A stretch of 38,101 nucleotides of DNA from positions 1 to 38,101 of the forward strand of contig CAITIQ010000579.1 of NCBI GenBank assembly GCA_903892415.1, in the 5' to 3' direction. This DNA is from an uncultured delta proteobacterium. Its GTDB lineage: Bacteria; Myxococcota_A; Polyangia; Polyangiales; Polyangiaceae. A program made the translations under genes and the position numbers. This document shows, piece by piece, positions 31,401-38,101 of this stretch. Under the pieces are notes generated by a model. The model did not search any database. It saw only the letters and a list, made by a program, of their open reading frames with translations, and was not told where the DNA came from. Position 1 is the stretch's first letter, and every line of letters starts with the position of its first letter.

Positions 31401-34400
31401 CCTCGCGAGCGGCGGCGCACTGGGTACGATCGGCTGCGGCGGCGCGTCGAGCGAATCGGGAGGAGCCGAGGTCGGCAACATCGAGGGCGCGGTGCTGGGG
31501 CGCCCAACAGTCGAATCCGGCGGGCGATCCTCGAGCGTCGCGAACAGCGCGTCGAAGCCATCCTTTACGACGTGAAAATCGACGGCCGAAGCCGAGCGCC
31601 GCGTACGCGGCAAGCTGGAGGGAGAAGCCGAAGTCAGCCGGGAGGACGGCGCAACCAACGCCATCGGCTCTTCGCCGTCGTCGTCCTCGTCTTCGACCAC
31701 CAGCAACGTTTCTTGCGTGCTTGGCGCCTCCAGCGAGGCCGCGGGCTCGGCGGCGTCCAACTCGGTGGTTGGCGGCACCGAATCGGCCAAAAACGCTGGG
31801 TCGGCGAAGGGGTCTTCGCTGGCCTCGGTCGGCGGCGGACGATCATCAGCGGCCAGCTGTTCGGCGCGCTTGCTCAGCGCGACCTCCGCATCGCTCTTGC
31901 CGAGCTCAGCAGCGAAGGCTGCTGCGAGGTTGAGCAACGGCGCCCCGACGACGCTGCGCGGGTCCGCGGCTCGAATCTCGACCTTCGCGAGGAAGGCGGA
32001 AGAGGACTCGACGCTCTCTGCGTATTGCCAAACATCGCCGAACAAGCGTTCAAAGACCTCGACCCCACCATCGAGTTCCACCGCCGCTTCCAGGCAGGCG
32101 AAAGCGCCCTTGGTCGCGCCTACCGGCAGCATGGCCTTGGACAAATGCGCCGCAGTTCGTGCGCCGTCTGGCCCCTCGAGCTTGGTCAGGATGATGGGCG
32201 CCGCTTTGTCGAGTCGCTCGGCGAGCAGCTCAGGGTACGGCCCGAAGTCCTTCAGCTGCGACAAAGTCTCCTGCAGCGCGAGCGCGAAGGACATCTCGGG
32301 CGCCGCGAAAAGAGCGCGCAAGAGCACGTCCAGCGAGCGATTGAGACCGTCTGAGTCTTTGCCGCACAGCTCGAGCGCCCGCTTGTACCAACCCCCGACC
32401 TCGTGACGCTTCGCCGTTTGGGCCACGCCCAAGAAGGCGTCCACCGCCAGCTGCGAGCCGGTGATTGGATCGACCAAGCGCGTGAGGATTTGCCAGCTGG
32501 TGCCCTCGTTGGGGACGGCCTCGAACGCAGCCAAGGCGTGCTTCTCGGCGAGATCGTTCGAGCCGAGCCGCTCTAGCGTGCGCGCCGCCCGGTAGTGGGC
32601 TGCACGTCGTCCGTAAACACCCATCGCCGTAGCGGCCAGCGCCGTGTAGATCGCGTCGATCTGTGCATCGCCGTCAGGCACGTGGCTAGCCTGTGATTCG
32701 GCGATCGAGATCGCCTCGGCGTGACCAGGCTCGATCGCCAGCGCCTTGCGCGCAGCCTCCAGCGCGAACTTCGCCAAGCCGTGCTCGGCCGATAGATGCG
32801 CCGCGGCGAGAGCGAGCGCCAACCGCGTCTCGACTGGCTCCTCCTCCGAGAGGCTCGCGCGCTCGAAGATCGCACGCACCGCAGGCTCGGGACCGGCGAG
32901 CTCGGCCAGATCGTGGGCGTAGATCTCGAAGCCTGCGACCACGTCGAGCTCGGCCGCTTCGAACAGCGCTTGCTCGGCGCCTCGCGAATCCTCGGCCAAG
33001 TCCCAGCGCAAAGCGCCGAGCATGCGGAAGGACTCGACGATCTCGCGCAGGAGGTTGCTGCGCGCGCGCGCCTCGTTCTCGACCGCTTCAGCGTTGGACT
33101 TGGGCGCTTGCGAGGGAGTGAGCCGCAGCTTGCGCAAAAGCGCTCGACTACGCGCCTCAGTCAGCGCGATCAGCCCGTCCGACTGCAACGCGCCGTCGCT
33201 CGCCTTTTCGATCTCGGCGACAACCTGCAGCAAGAGGCTCGGCTCCGCGCGATCAGCCGCACGCGCGAGCTCACTCGCCGCACCGTCGAAGTCCGCGACG
33301 TCTTGTCGCCGTTGGGCCAATTCGATCAAGACGTCAACCGGGGCATCGGCGCTCGAGGCGACGAAGCGCTCGAGCACGGCGATCGCCAAGCCGGCATCGT
33401 GATGTTCGTCGGCGAGCGACATCAGTCGCTCGCGCGCCAGCGCGTGACTCGGCCCAAACACGTCGAGCGCACGCCGAGCGACCTGGCCGGCGGCCTTGGC
33501 GTCGAGACCGTAGAGCAGCGTCAGAGCGTCGAAAAAAACTTGGGCGCGTTCTTCGGGCGGGTCGGGTTGCGCGAGTACCCAGGAGAGCGCGTTGCCGATG
33601 CGCGCGGCGTCAGTGCCTGCGAGACAGCGTCGCAAGAGTTCGGCCATCGCACGGCGGTCCGAGGGTACCAGCGCCAACCAACGCTGGGTCCAAGCGAAGG
33701 AGAGCTCGTGCTCGGAGATCGACTCCAAGCTGCGTGAGAGCGCATCACACAACCAAGCGCGCGGCACCACGATGCCCAGCGCTCGCTCGATGGCGACGGC
33801 GGCCTCGCGCCCGCCGAGCACCGCCGAAACACGGGCCAAAGCCGTAGCTGCGCGCGTGCAACCTGCGTCCATCTCGAGCGCGCGCTCCGCCGTGCGCCGG
33901 GCGTCTGCTAGGGCGCCCACCATGCGATAGGTCTCCGAAGCAGCGGCCAAAAAGAGCGCTCCCAAGGCCTCACCAAGCACCTCGGCGATCACCGCGTAGG
34001 CTCGAGCTTGTTCGCGACTTGGCCCATCCCCACTGCGAACCACCAGCACCATGGCGCTCACGCCCAGCGAGAGCGCTTGGTCGGCACGCGAGTTCTTCTC
34101 CACCAGCTCGAGCAACGGCAACACCGTCTGCAACGCTGCGGCGACCGCGCCATTGGCGAAGGCCAACTCCACCAACTCGCCGCGCACGAACAGCTCTTCA
34201 CGACTGGAGAGGCTGGTCTCGAGGCGCCCGAGCAGGATGCTCTCGTAGAGCTCGCACCAGGCGGCGTTCTGAAACTCGCAGCGCCGGAAAAGCAGCGCGA
34301 GCGAACGTAAGGCCAGGACGTCCTCGGAATCCGCTCGGCAAATCGAAGCCAGTGCCTCGAAGGTCCGCGTCTCGAACGCCGGGGCACGGCCATAGAGGCT

Positions 34401-35870
34401 GACCAGCTTACGGAAGTGCAGCAGACGAGCTTCTCGCTGCGCGGACGCGCGACCTTCGACCGCCGACTCGACCCGGCTGATTTCTTCATCGCGCTCGGCC
34501 AGTTCGGCCTCCAACCGCCCACGCGAATGGGCCACGTCCTCCGAACGCCCAGGCTCGAAGCTCCGCGCCCGCTCGAGCGCCCAATCCGCGAGCGCCGGGT
34601 CGCCCACGCGCGACTCAGCCAGCTCGGCCAACTCAAGCGCGAGATTGGCTCGGGTCTGCAAGCTCGCCTCGGGCGGCCGCACGACGCCCACGATGCGCAC
34701 CAAGGCCTCGACCAAGCCTTCGTGATCGTCGTCTCGGCTCTCATACGCGCGCAGTGCGTCAAGCGCCGAAGCTTGGGCTGGATCTGCCACCGCGCTTTCG
34801 ACGAAGGCGCGCATCGCGTCGCGGTCCGACTTCAGATCCCCCGAAAATAGCCGGGCCAGAGCGTCGAATAGCTGCGCCCGCGCCCCACCCTGCCGCGCCT
34901 TTGCGCGTTGGGTCAGCCGCACCGCGAGGAGCTCCGGCAAGCCAATGCGGTTCAGCACCTCGTCGACTCGACGCTCGCTCTCGGGACTCAAGGAGGTCGC
35001 CGGCGAGTTTTGGCACAACCCAAGGTCGAGCACCGCCGACAGAGCGGCGGGAACGTCATCGGCCGCGAGCCCGCGCGCCAAGCGGTTGGCGTGCACCATG
35101 AGCGCTGCTTCGGGCGCCCCATGGTCTTCGAGCGCCGCGGCATGGTCACGCAGCATTTCGTCGGCGGCCGAAGCTCGCCCCTCGGCCGTCAGCGTCGAGG
35201 CTACGCGCTCCGCCGCAACCGACGACGCAGGATTCACCTCGAAGGCGCGCAGCAGATCTTCGAGAGCACCGTCATTTTCGCCGAGGCTGGCCCGCAGCTC
35301 GGCCGCATCCAAGTAAGCCGCCGCCGCCCGATCCTTGCTGACCACGTCGCTGGCCCACGAAGAGAGCGTGCCGATCAGCTCATGCGGAATTGGGTCTTTG
35401 CTGTCGCGCGCGCTGGCAGCTTCAAAAACGCGCAGTGCCTCCACAGGGCGTCGCCCGCGGCCGTATAGGACGCCCGCGCGCACGAGGTTGCGGTTGCTCG
35501 GCTCCGCAGCTGCAGCAGCCTCGAGATGAGCCGCCGCCCCCGCTGGGTCCCCCAAACCGGCTCGCCAGCCAGCAAGCTCCAGCCGCAGCGATGCCTCTTC
35601 TCCTCCGAGCTTCGTCGCGCGTTCAGCCAACTTGAGGGCCAGCTCGAGGTTGGTACCGCGCTCGGCAAAGAGTCGCGCGAGCTCGACCGCCAGGCCTCGT
35701 TCAGCAGCGCGATCGCCGCGCAACTCGGCGTCTTTTAGTTTGGCGTCCTTGTTGGCCAGGAGCGCGAGAGGGCCTTCGTACCGAGGGAGATCGGTCTCCG
35801 AGCTGACCTCGGAGGGAATGGACTGCGTCCCTCCCCCATCGTCACTGGCCCCACTTTCAGTCGCGTCCAT
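28440..35870 (-). CDS. Giant tetratricopeptide-repeat protein (2476 residues)
   Basis: This is the largest gene in the window. The ATG at 35870 is chosen; a GTG at 35894 would add eight residues, and neither has a good Shine-Dalgarno. There is no signal peptide or membrane helix. Residues about 40-1340 are helical TPR-like repeats (for example AAAHLEAAAAAEPSNRNLVR, ARRTAERALEMDAGCTRAAT). A Pro/Ala/Ser-rich and acidic linker spans about 1343-1543. A second TPR array follows (SLQARARELEDEGRFEEAAA) to about 1910. A longer Pro/Ala linker with AEPAP repeats lies at about 1912-2093. The C-terminal 380 residues form an apparently globular domain (LVAQPAIVVRGPAVRTRDLV, FLISYRAGLFVTADLF). It probably scaffolds protein complexes in the cytoplasm. 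Function unknown. Confidence 0.87.
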   Translation of the reverse strand: MDATESGASDDGGGTQSIPSEVSSETDLPRYEGPLALLANKDAKLKDAELRGDRAAERGLAVELARLFAERGTNLELALKLAERATKLGGEEASLRLELAGWRAGLGDPAGAAAHLEAAAAAEPSNRNLVRAGVLYGRGRRPVEALRVFEAASARDSKDPIPHELIGTLSSWASDVVSKDRAAAAYLDAAELRASLGENDGALEDLLRAFEVNPASSVAAERVASTLTAEGRASAADEMLRDHAAALEDHGAPEAALMVHANRLARGLAADDVPAALSAVLDLGLCQNSPATSLSPESERRVDEVLNRIGLPELLAVRLTQRAKARQGGARAQLFDALARLFSGDLKSDRDAMRAFVESAVADPAQASALDALRAYESRDDDHEGLVEALVRIVGVVRPPEASLQTRANLALELAELAESRVGDPALADWALERARSFEPGRSEDVAHSRGRLEAELAERDEEISRVESAVEGRASAQREARLLHFRKLVSLYGRAPAFETRTFEALASICRADSEDVLALRSLALLFRRCEFQNAAWCELYESILLGRLETSLSSREELFVRGELVELAFANGAVAAALQTVLPLLELVEKNSRADQALSLGVSAMVLVVRSGDGPSREQARAYAVIAEVLGEALGALFLAAASETYRMVGALADARRTAERALEMDAGCTRAATALARVSAVLGGREAAVAIERALGIVVPRAWLCDALSRSLESISEHELSFAWTQRWLALVPSDRRAMAELLRRCLAGTDAARIGNALSWVLAQPDPPEERAQVFFDALTLLYGLDAKAAGQVARRALDVFGPSHALARERLMSLADEHHDAGLAIAVLERFVASSADAPVDVLIELAQRRQDVADFDGAASELARAADRAEPSLLLQVVAEIEKASDGALQSDGLIALTEARSRALLRKLRLTPSQAPKSNAEAVENEARARSNLLREIVESFRMLGALRWDLAEDSRGAEQALFEAAELDVVAGFEIYAHDLAELAGPEPAVRAIFERASLSEEEPVETRLALALAAAHLSAEHGLAKFALEAARKALAIEPGHAEAISIAESQASHVPDGDAQIDAIYTALAATAMGVYGRRAAHYRAARTLERLGSNDLAEKHALAAFEAVPNEGTSWQILTRLVDPITGSQLAVDAFLGVAQTAKRHEVGGWYKRALELCGKDSDGLNRSLDVLLRALFAAPEMSFALALQETLSQLKDFGPYPELLAERLDKAAPIILTKLEGPDGARTAAHLSKAMLPVGATKGAFACLEAAVELDGGVEVFERLFGDVWQYAESVESSSAFLAKVEIRAADPRSVVGAPLLNLAAAFAAELGKSDAEVALSKRAEQLAADDRPPPTEASEDPFADPAFLADSVPPTTELDAAEPAASLEAPSTQETLLVVEDEDDDGEEPMALVAPSSRLTSASPSSLPRTRRSASAVDFHVVKDGFDALFATLEDRPPDSTVGRPSTAPSMLPTSAPPDSLDAPPQPIVPSAPPLARNVARSQPAPAPQPSRPAAAATPSVAPLASTSVAPSSPTRRSVAPLSPRSLQARARELEDEGRFEEAAALHLELVADASQAAAERVQAALSAAETFALASDPRSSLKALDALPKQLNTVEVATKRIEVLRLLGDSFGVVVAIDQLIALGDLSDEKTAKLLVDAARAAAAAGDEQGALVRARRAARLAPLMPVAVLECAQLEYAARGMGTPRDAAAQLETLHAIEADLAPEFVELHAFLLAEATDVIHGGGAGLRELSKRHAVVGALPLIALGMAERLLRARNFDAAVPLFTKALDGDLRNVRNKARVALAAADAAIQAERLTEATQFLQRAEESPDTRIQVERRRREILAYDPDPNVAKPVLKALVEESSGLVRARYLQRLGRVVSQEDFEEGVRLLEDAMVLARRDRVVVEELRAELVAMIEVKSSRGRPASEPQPEPRPAESKRQSPPLPASSPAVEPIQPLVDERPPPSSGWVTPVAPIAPAPNSAAPSSATPRVIPALPAVPALLQPPATPVRVAPVAPVAPVAPALVAQHEPAEASDLVLLDVPAIEWDDASESVAVAAIVASPAPAPAEPAPAEPAPAEPAPAAPAPTPSVSPRQSYERRLIPPVSHTWPPRPSLLTAAEEHLYAELLAGFPEAGDKLLAQLDGTRRRDRILVLRYLVLLAPGERLHLEMLRREVEQDGDESYVQALAHVLSVVDGRATPAPPLASQAREPELVHSLLTRGVTSREVEALRIVWDAGLFRKDPASYGVSSGNRLALGQATSLGDAYRELTQSLGAPRPIHHLPNDPTPGVSVALVAQPAIVVRGPAVRTRDLVFQLACAHVSSVPDLILAAHLPSDSLRSLFTVLMAAFGPIGPGNDDAPGSSDIFREEARLSAELWQRINPAAERRLRELLAPGPLSVAEARRVAFLISYRAGLFVTADLFHSLSLVARTEQVDWPLEGPEPLFALCLASELARDLVSLAVRGEFAGARWQSHSPRSIRR
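29626..29695. repeat. 15-bp tandem repeat in the TPR gene linker
   Basis: GGCGCTGGCTCCGCA is repeated exactly three times at 29641-29685, with a variant copy before and a partial copy after. On the coding strand it encodes AEPAP units. The exact copies suggest recent slippage, so linker length may vary between strains. Confidence 0.92.
29821..29856. repeat. 9-bp tandem repeat in the TPR gene linker
   Basis: Four units, the first two being exact copies of GCAACCGGA, encode an APV repeat in the same Pro/Ala-rich linker. Confidence 0.8.
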
Positions 35871-35935
35871 GCTCGTGCCCGAGGAGAGTACCACCCAAGC
35901 CTAGGGCGACGCCCAATCCATGGCGTTGTTTGCAT

Positions 35936-35958
35936 AAGGCCAGGGCGAACGAGGCCTT
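35936..35958. promoter_or_regulatory. Inverted repeat between SppA and TPR genes
   Basis: AAGGCC (35936-35941) and GGCCTT (35953-35958) flank 11 nt in the 130-nt gap. It could be a weak terminator for the protease gene or an operator for the TPR gene. No T tract follows. Confidence 0.25.
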
Positions 35959-36000
35959 CCAACCTCACACCCTCGCGCCTGAGTTTGGGCAGGGACCACG

Positions 36001-37791
36001 TCAGTGCACCACGATGGCAAACGGGGTGAGGAGCACCGCCGATTCACCAGAAGCCATCGGCATCGCCGCAAAAACCCAGGAGCGCACCTCGGGCGGGAAG
36101 GCCTCCAGCAGTTTCTGGCTTGGGTCGAGCTGCGAAGCAGCCTGCTGCACAACCTTTGACTCTGCCTCGGCGTCCCCAGCGAGGAGCTCTGCAAAACCCC
36201 CCGCTTCGCCGCGAATGCGGACCGTGCCGTCTTTGTCCAGACCGGCCTGGCCCAAAGCGTAGGTGATGGCGTCTTCCAAGCCGCCAAGCTCGTCCACCAG
36301 CTTGAGTTCAACGGCTCGCTTTCCGCCAAAAATACGGCCTTCCGCGCCCTTTTGAACTTCCTCTACCGAGAGCCCTCGACCCGTCGACACGCGATCGATG
36401 AAGGTGTCATAGATCGACTCCATGCCCTCGCGCACCTTGGCCCGCGTTGGGTCGTCCCAACGATCGAAGGGCGATAGGTAAGCCGCGCGTTTGGCCTTTA
36501 CCGGGTCTGGCGAGGCGGGGATGGTCACGACGTGTACGCCCACCTGCGAAAGCGTATTGCCGAGCGAAAACTTACCGCCGACAACACCGATCGAGCCGAG
36601 AATGCTCGACGGTTCGGCGAAGATGCGGGAGCCAGCACAGGACAGGTAGTAGCCGCCACTCGCGGCCATGCCGCCGACCGAAATCACCAGCGGCTTCTTG
36701 TCCCGCAGCAGCATCAGCTTGTGCCACAACAGATCGGAGGCCAGCGCCGAGCCGCCGGGAGAGTCGATGCGAAGCACGACGGCCTTCACATCGTCGTCCT
36801 CGGTCAGGCTGGTGATCACCTTGCCCAACGCGGCCTCGGTGATGCCGTCACCGCCACCGCCGATACCGCCGCCTCCCGCCATGGTGATGGCGCCCACGGC
36901 GCGAACCACCGCGACGTGCGGAGTGCCCATGCCGTCTGCGCCCGAAAGAGCGCGCAGAATATCGCCGAAGTCGTTGTTCTTCTGGTTGGGGGCCCCACCG
37001 AAGGCGAGCCGCGTATCGCTCGCCGCGGCCGCATCGAGCGCCGATTTGCGAGCTTCATCCAAGTAACCGATCGAGTCGATCAGGCCGAGCTCTTTGGCCT
37101 TCACGGCGGTGTGCGGACCGTCTTCGACGTGGGCGGTGGCAGCCGCGCCGCGCCCTTCCTCGAGGCCGCTGATCCAAGCTGCACGCAGATTCGAAAGCGC
37201 CTCCTCGACACTTTGTCGCGCCTCCGGGCTCGGCTCATCGCGCGTGTACGGCTCTTGAGCGCCCTTGAACTTACCGACCTGCAGGAAGTCCACGCCCACG
37301 CCGAGCTTGTCGAGCAAAGACTTGGCGAACATCAACTGGAAGGCGATGCCGACGCTGTCCACTCCACCCGTGGGCGTCACCCAAATGTTGGAGCAGGCCC
37401 GCGCGAAGAAGAACAGGGTTGAGTTGTCGAGGTCATCCGCGTGGCAGGTCACGGTGATATTCTGATCGCGCAACGATTTGAAGCGCCGGCCCAGCTCCTC
37501 CGCGTGCGCAAGCGAGAGGTTGGCCGTGCCCAGCCGAATGAAGATGCCCTTCGTCTCGCTCGCGTCGACCTGCCGCAGTTGGGCCAGCAGATCGGCGTAG
37601 GAGGTGTCCGGCAGCGGGCCAAACAAGGTGGAGGCGCCACGCTCGGAGACGCCCTTCGACAGGTTGAACTCGAGCACCGTGGCATCGGCGATGCCAAAGC
37701 CCTTCGAGCTGAAGCCCTTGCGGCCGTCGCAACTCGCGCCAACCACTGAGAGCGCCCCGAGGGCGAGCGGAAACAAACGGCGGAAGCTCAA
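36001..37791 (-). CDS. sppA: Signal peptide peptidase SppA-type protease
   Basis: SppA is a membrane-bound serine protease that digests leftover signal peptides. The 596-residue length fits the long, two-domain (67-kDa) form. The catalytic lysine is K176 in VGKFKGAQEPYTRDEPSPEA, in the N-terminal half. The nucleophile is S378 in SVGGMAASGGYYLSCAG, in the C-terminal half, preceded by VVLRIDSPGGSALASD. Strand motif SSILGSIGVVGGKF is also typical. The two halves are homologous, and only the pair makes one active site. The N-terminus FPLALGALSVVGASC suggests a lipoprotein anchor at Cys21, although Gly at -3 is not ideal. The TTG at 37791 overlaps the preceding stop as TTGA. A Gly-rich insert (AGGGGIGGGGDGI) lies between the halves. 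Confidence 0.93.
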   Translation of the reverse strand: MSFRRLFPLALGALSVVGASCDGRKGFSSKGFGIADATVLEFNLSKGVSERGASTLFGPLPDTSYADLLAQLRQVDASETKGIFIRLGTANLSLAHAEELGRRFKSLRDQNITVTCHADDLDNSTLFFFARACSNIWVTPTGGVDSVGIAFQLMFAKSLLDKLGVGVDFLQVGKFKGAQEPYTRDEPSPEARQSVEEALSNLRAAWISGLEEGRGAAATAHVEDGPHTAVKAKELGLIDSIGYLDEARKSALDAAAASDTRLAFGGAPNQKNNDFGDILRALSGADGMGTPHVAVVRAVGAITMAGGGGIGGGGDGITEAALGKVITSLTEDDDVKAVVLRIDSPGGSALASDLLWHKLMLLRDKKPLVISVGGMAASGGYYLSCAGSRIFAEPSSILGSIGVVGGKFSLGNTLSQVGVHVVTIPASPDPVKAKRAAYLSPFDRWDDPTRAKVREGMESIYDTFIDRVSTGRGLSVEEVQKGAEGRIFGGKRAVELKLVDELGGLEDAITYALGQAGLDKDGTVRIRGEAGGFAELLAGDAEAESKVVQQAASQLDPSQKLLEAFPPEVRSWVFAAMPMASGESAVLLTPFAIVVH

Positions 37792-38101
37792 AGCGGGGCT
37801 CCTGGAACGGTGTTGGTCGGAGCTGGAGGAGGTGGGTCTTTCGGCGCTGGCGGAGGCGGCGGGTCCTGACCGAAGGGCGGAGGGTCTTGGCCGAAGGGCG
37901 GAGGCGTCGTCGAGGTCGGAACCGGCTCGGTGGTCGCGGTAGGCGGCGCGGTGGGAACGTCGGGAGGCGTGGTATCGGGAGGCGTAGTTCCACCCGTTGT
38001 GACGGCCGCTGCTGTGGAGCGCGTCTTGGCGCGCTCCACGGCGGCGCCAGTCAGGCCGGCATCGAGAGCTCGCTTGTAGAGCGGCCGCGCAAGGTTGGCC
38101 T
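37788..38101 (-). CDS. Partial protein: TPR-like end and Pro-rich tail
   Basis: The frame is open to the window edge, so the 5' end is missing. The first visible residues, ANLARPLYKRALDAGLTGAAVERAKTR, look like the end of a helical repeat. The rest is a Thr/Pro-rich tail that holds PPPFGQDP repeats and ends TNTVPGAPL. Such tails are common in envelope proteins of this group. Its TGA overlaps the TTG of the SppA gene, so the two are co-translated. A GTG at 38039 could start an 83-residue protein, but the upstream helical sequence argues for a longer gene. Confidence 0.65.
   Translation of the reverse strand, partial: ANLARPLYKRALDAGLTGAAVERAKTRSTAAAVTTGGTTPPDTTPPDVPTAPPTATTEPVPTSTTPPPFGQDPPPFGQDPPPPPAPKDPPPPAPTNTVPGAPL
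37861..37902. repeat. 21-bp tandem repeat in the Pro-rich tail
   Basis: Two units that differ at three bases each encode the 7-residue motif PPFGQDP. Confidence 0.85.

Noticed and set aside
36532..37422. 296-codon plus-strand frame opposite sppA
   Set aside because: The sppA frame has all catalytic motifs; the plus-strand frame has none.

Overview
The window is high-GC bacterial DNA, densely coded on both strands. It suggests a myxobacterium of the Polyangia type (Myxococcota). This is inferred from content: a Ser/Thr kinase fused to RCC1 repeats, a two-module PilZ protein, Ala/Ser/Pro-rich lipoproteins, a giant TPR protein, hybrid histidine kinases and a sigma-54 activator. No rRNA, tRNA, CRISPR array, transposase or phage gene is visible, so this looks like resident chromosome. 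Both ends cut through genes.

Layout: (1) 1-1185, end of a PilZ protein on the minus strand. (2) 1267-6369, a plus-strand unit of a small unknown protein, the transcription-repair coupling factor mfd and a lipoprotein with a TIM-barrel-like domain. (3) 6424-7707, a HupE/UreJ-type membrane protein with a small membrane-anchored partner. (4) 7754-10075, the kinase-RCC1 fusion. (5) 10140-11024, an ArsR-type repressor and an AHSA1/SRPBCC protein behind a 34-bp perfect palindrome that ends on the repressor start codon. (6) 11056-12285, a sugar-porter-like MFS transporter on the minus strand. (7) 12449-15183, a two-gene unit I cannot assign; a structured 3' region with a strong intrinsic terminator follows it. 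(8) 15464-19387, an AcoR-type sigma-54 activator divergent from an exaC-like aldehyde dehydrogenase and a DUF779 protein, with a good -24/-12 promoter. (9) 19446-23557, an outer-membrane-like protein, a membrane protein, a hybrid histidine kinase and a lipoprotein with a formylglycine-generating-enzyme-like fold. (10) 35870 down to 23554, a tight minus-strand run of a 2476-residue TPR protein, two lipoproteins, a soluble histidine kinase-receiver protein and argJ. (11) 37791-36001, a SppA-type protease, coupled to the end of a Pro-rich protein that runs off the window.

The clearest functional circuit is aldehyde oxidation: the activator at 15464-17323 probably senses an aldehyde, ketone or alcohol-derived signal and drives exaC plus DUF779 from the sigma-54 promoter at 17494. 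The ArsR-AHSA1 pair is probably autoregulated through the palindrome. Several first-in-unit genes (1267, 6424, 7754, 10171, 20206) have no Shine-Dalgarno and carry a -10-like hexamer 7-9 nt before the start codon. This suggests leaderless or near-leaderless mRNAs. Genes inside operons instead show Shine-Dalgarno sequences or stop/start overlaps.

The least explained parts are the 12449-15183 pair, the structured 3' region after it, and the giant-TPR/lipoprotein/kinase cluster. All functional statements come from reading the sequence; no database search was run.
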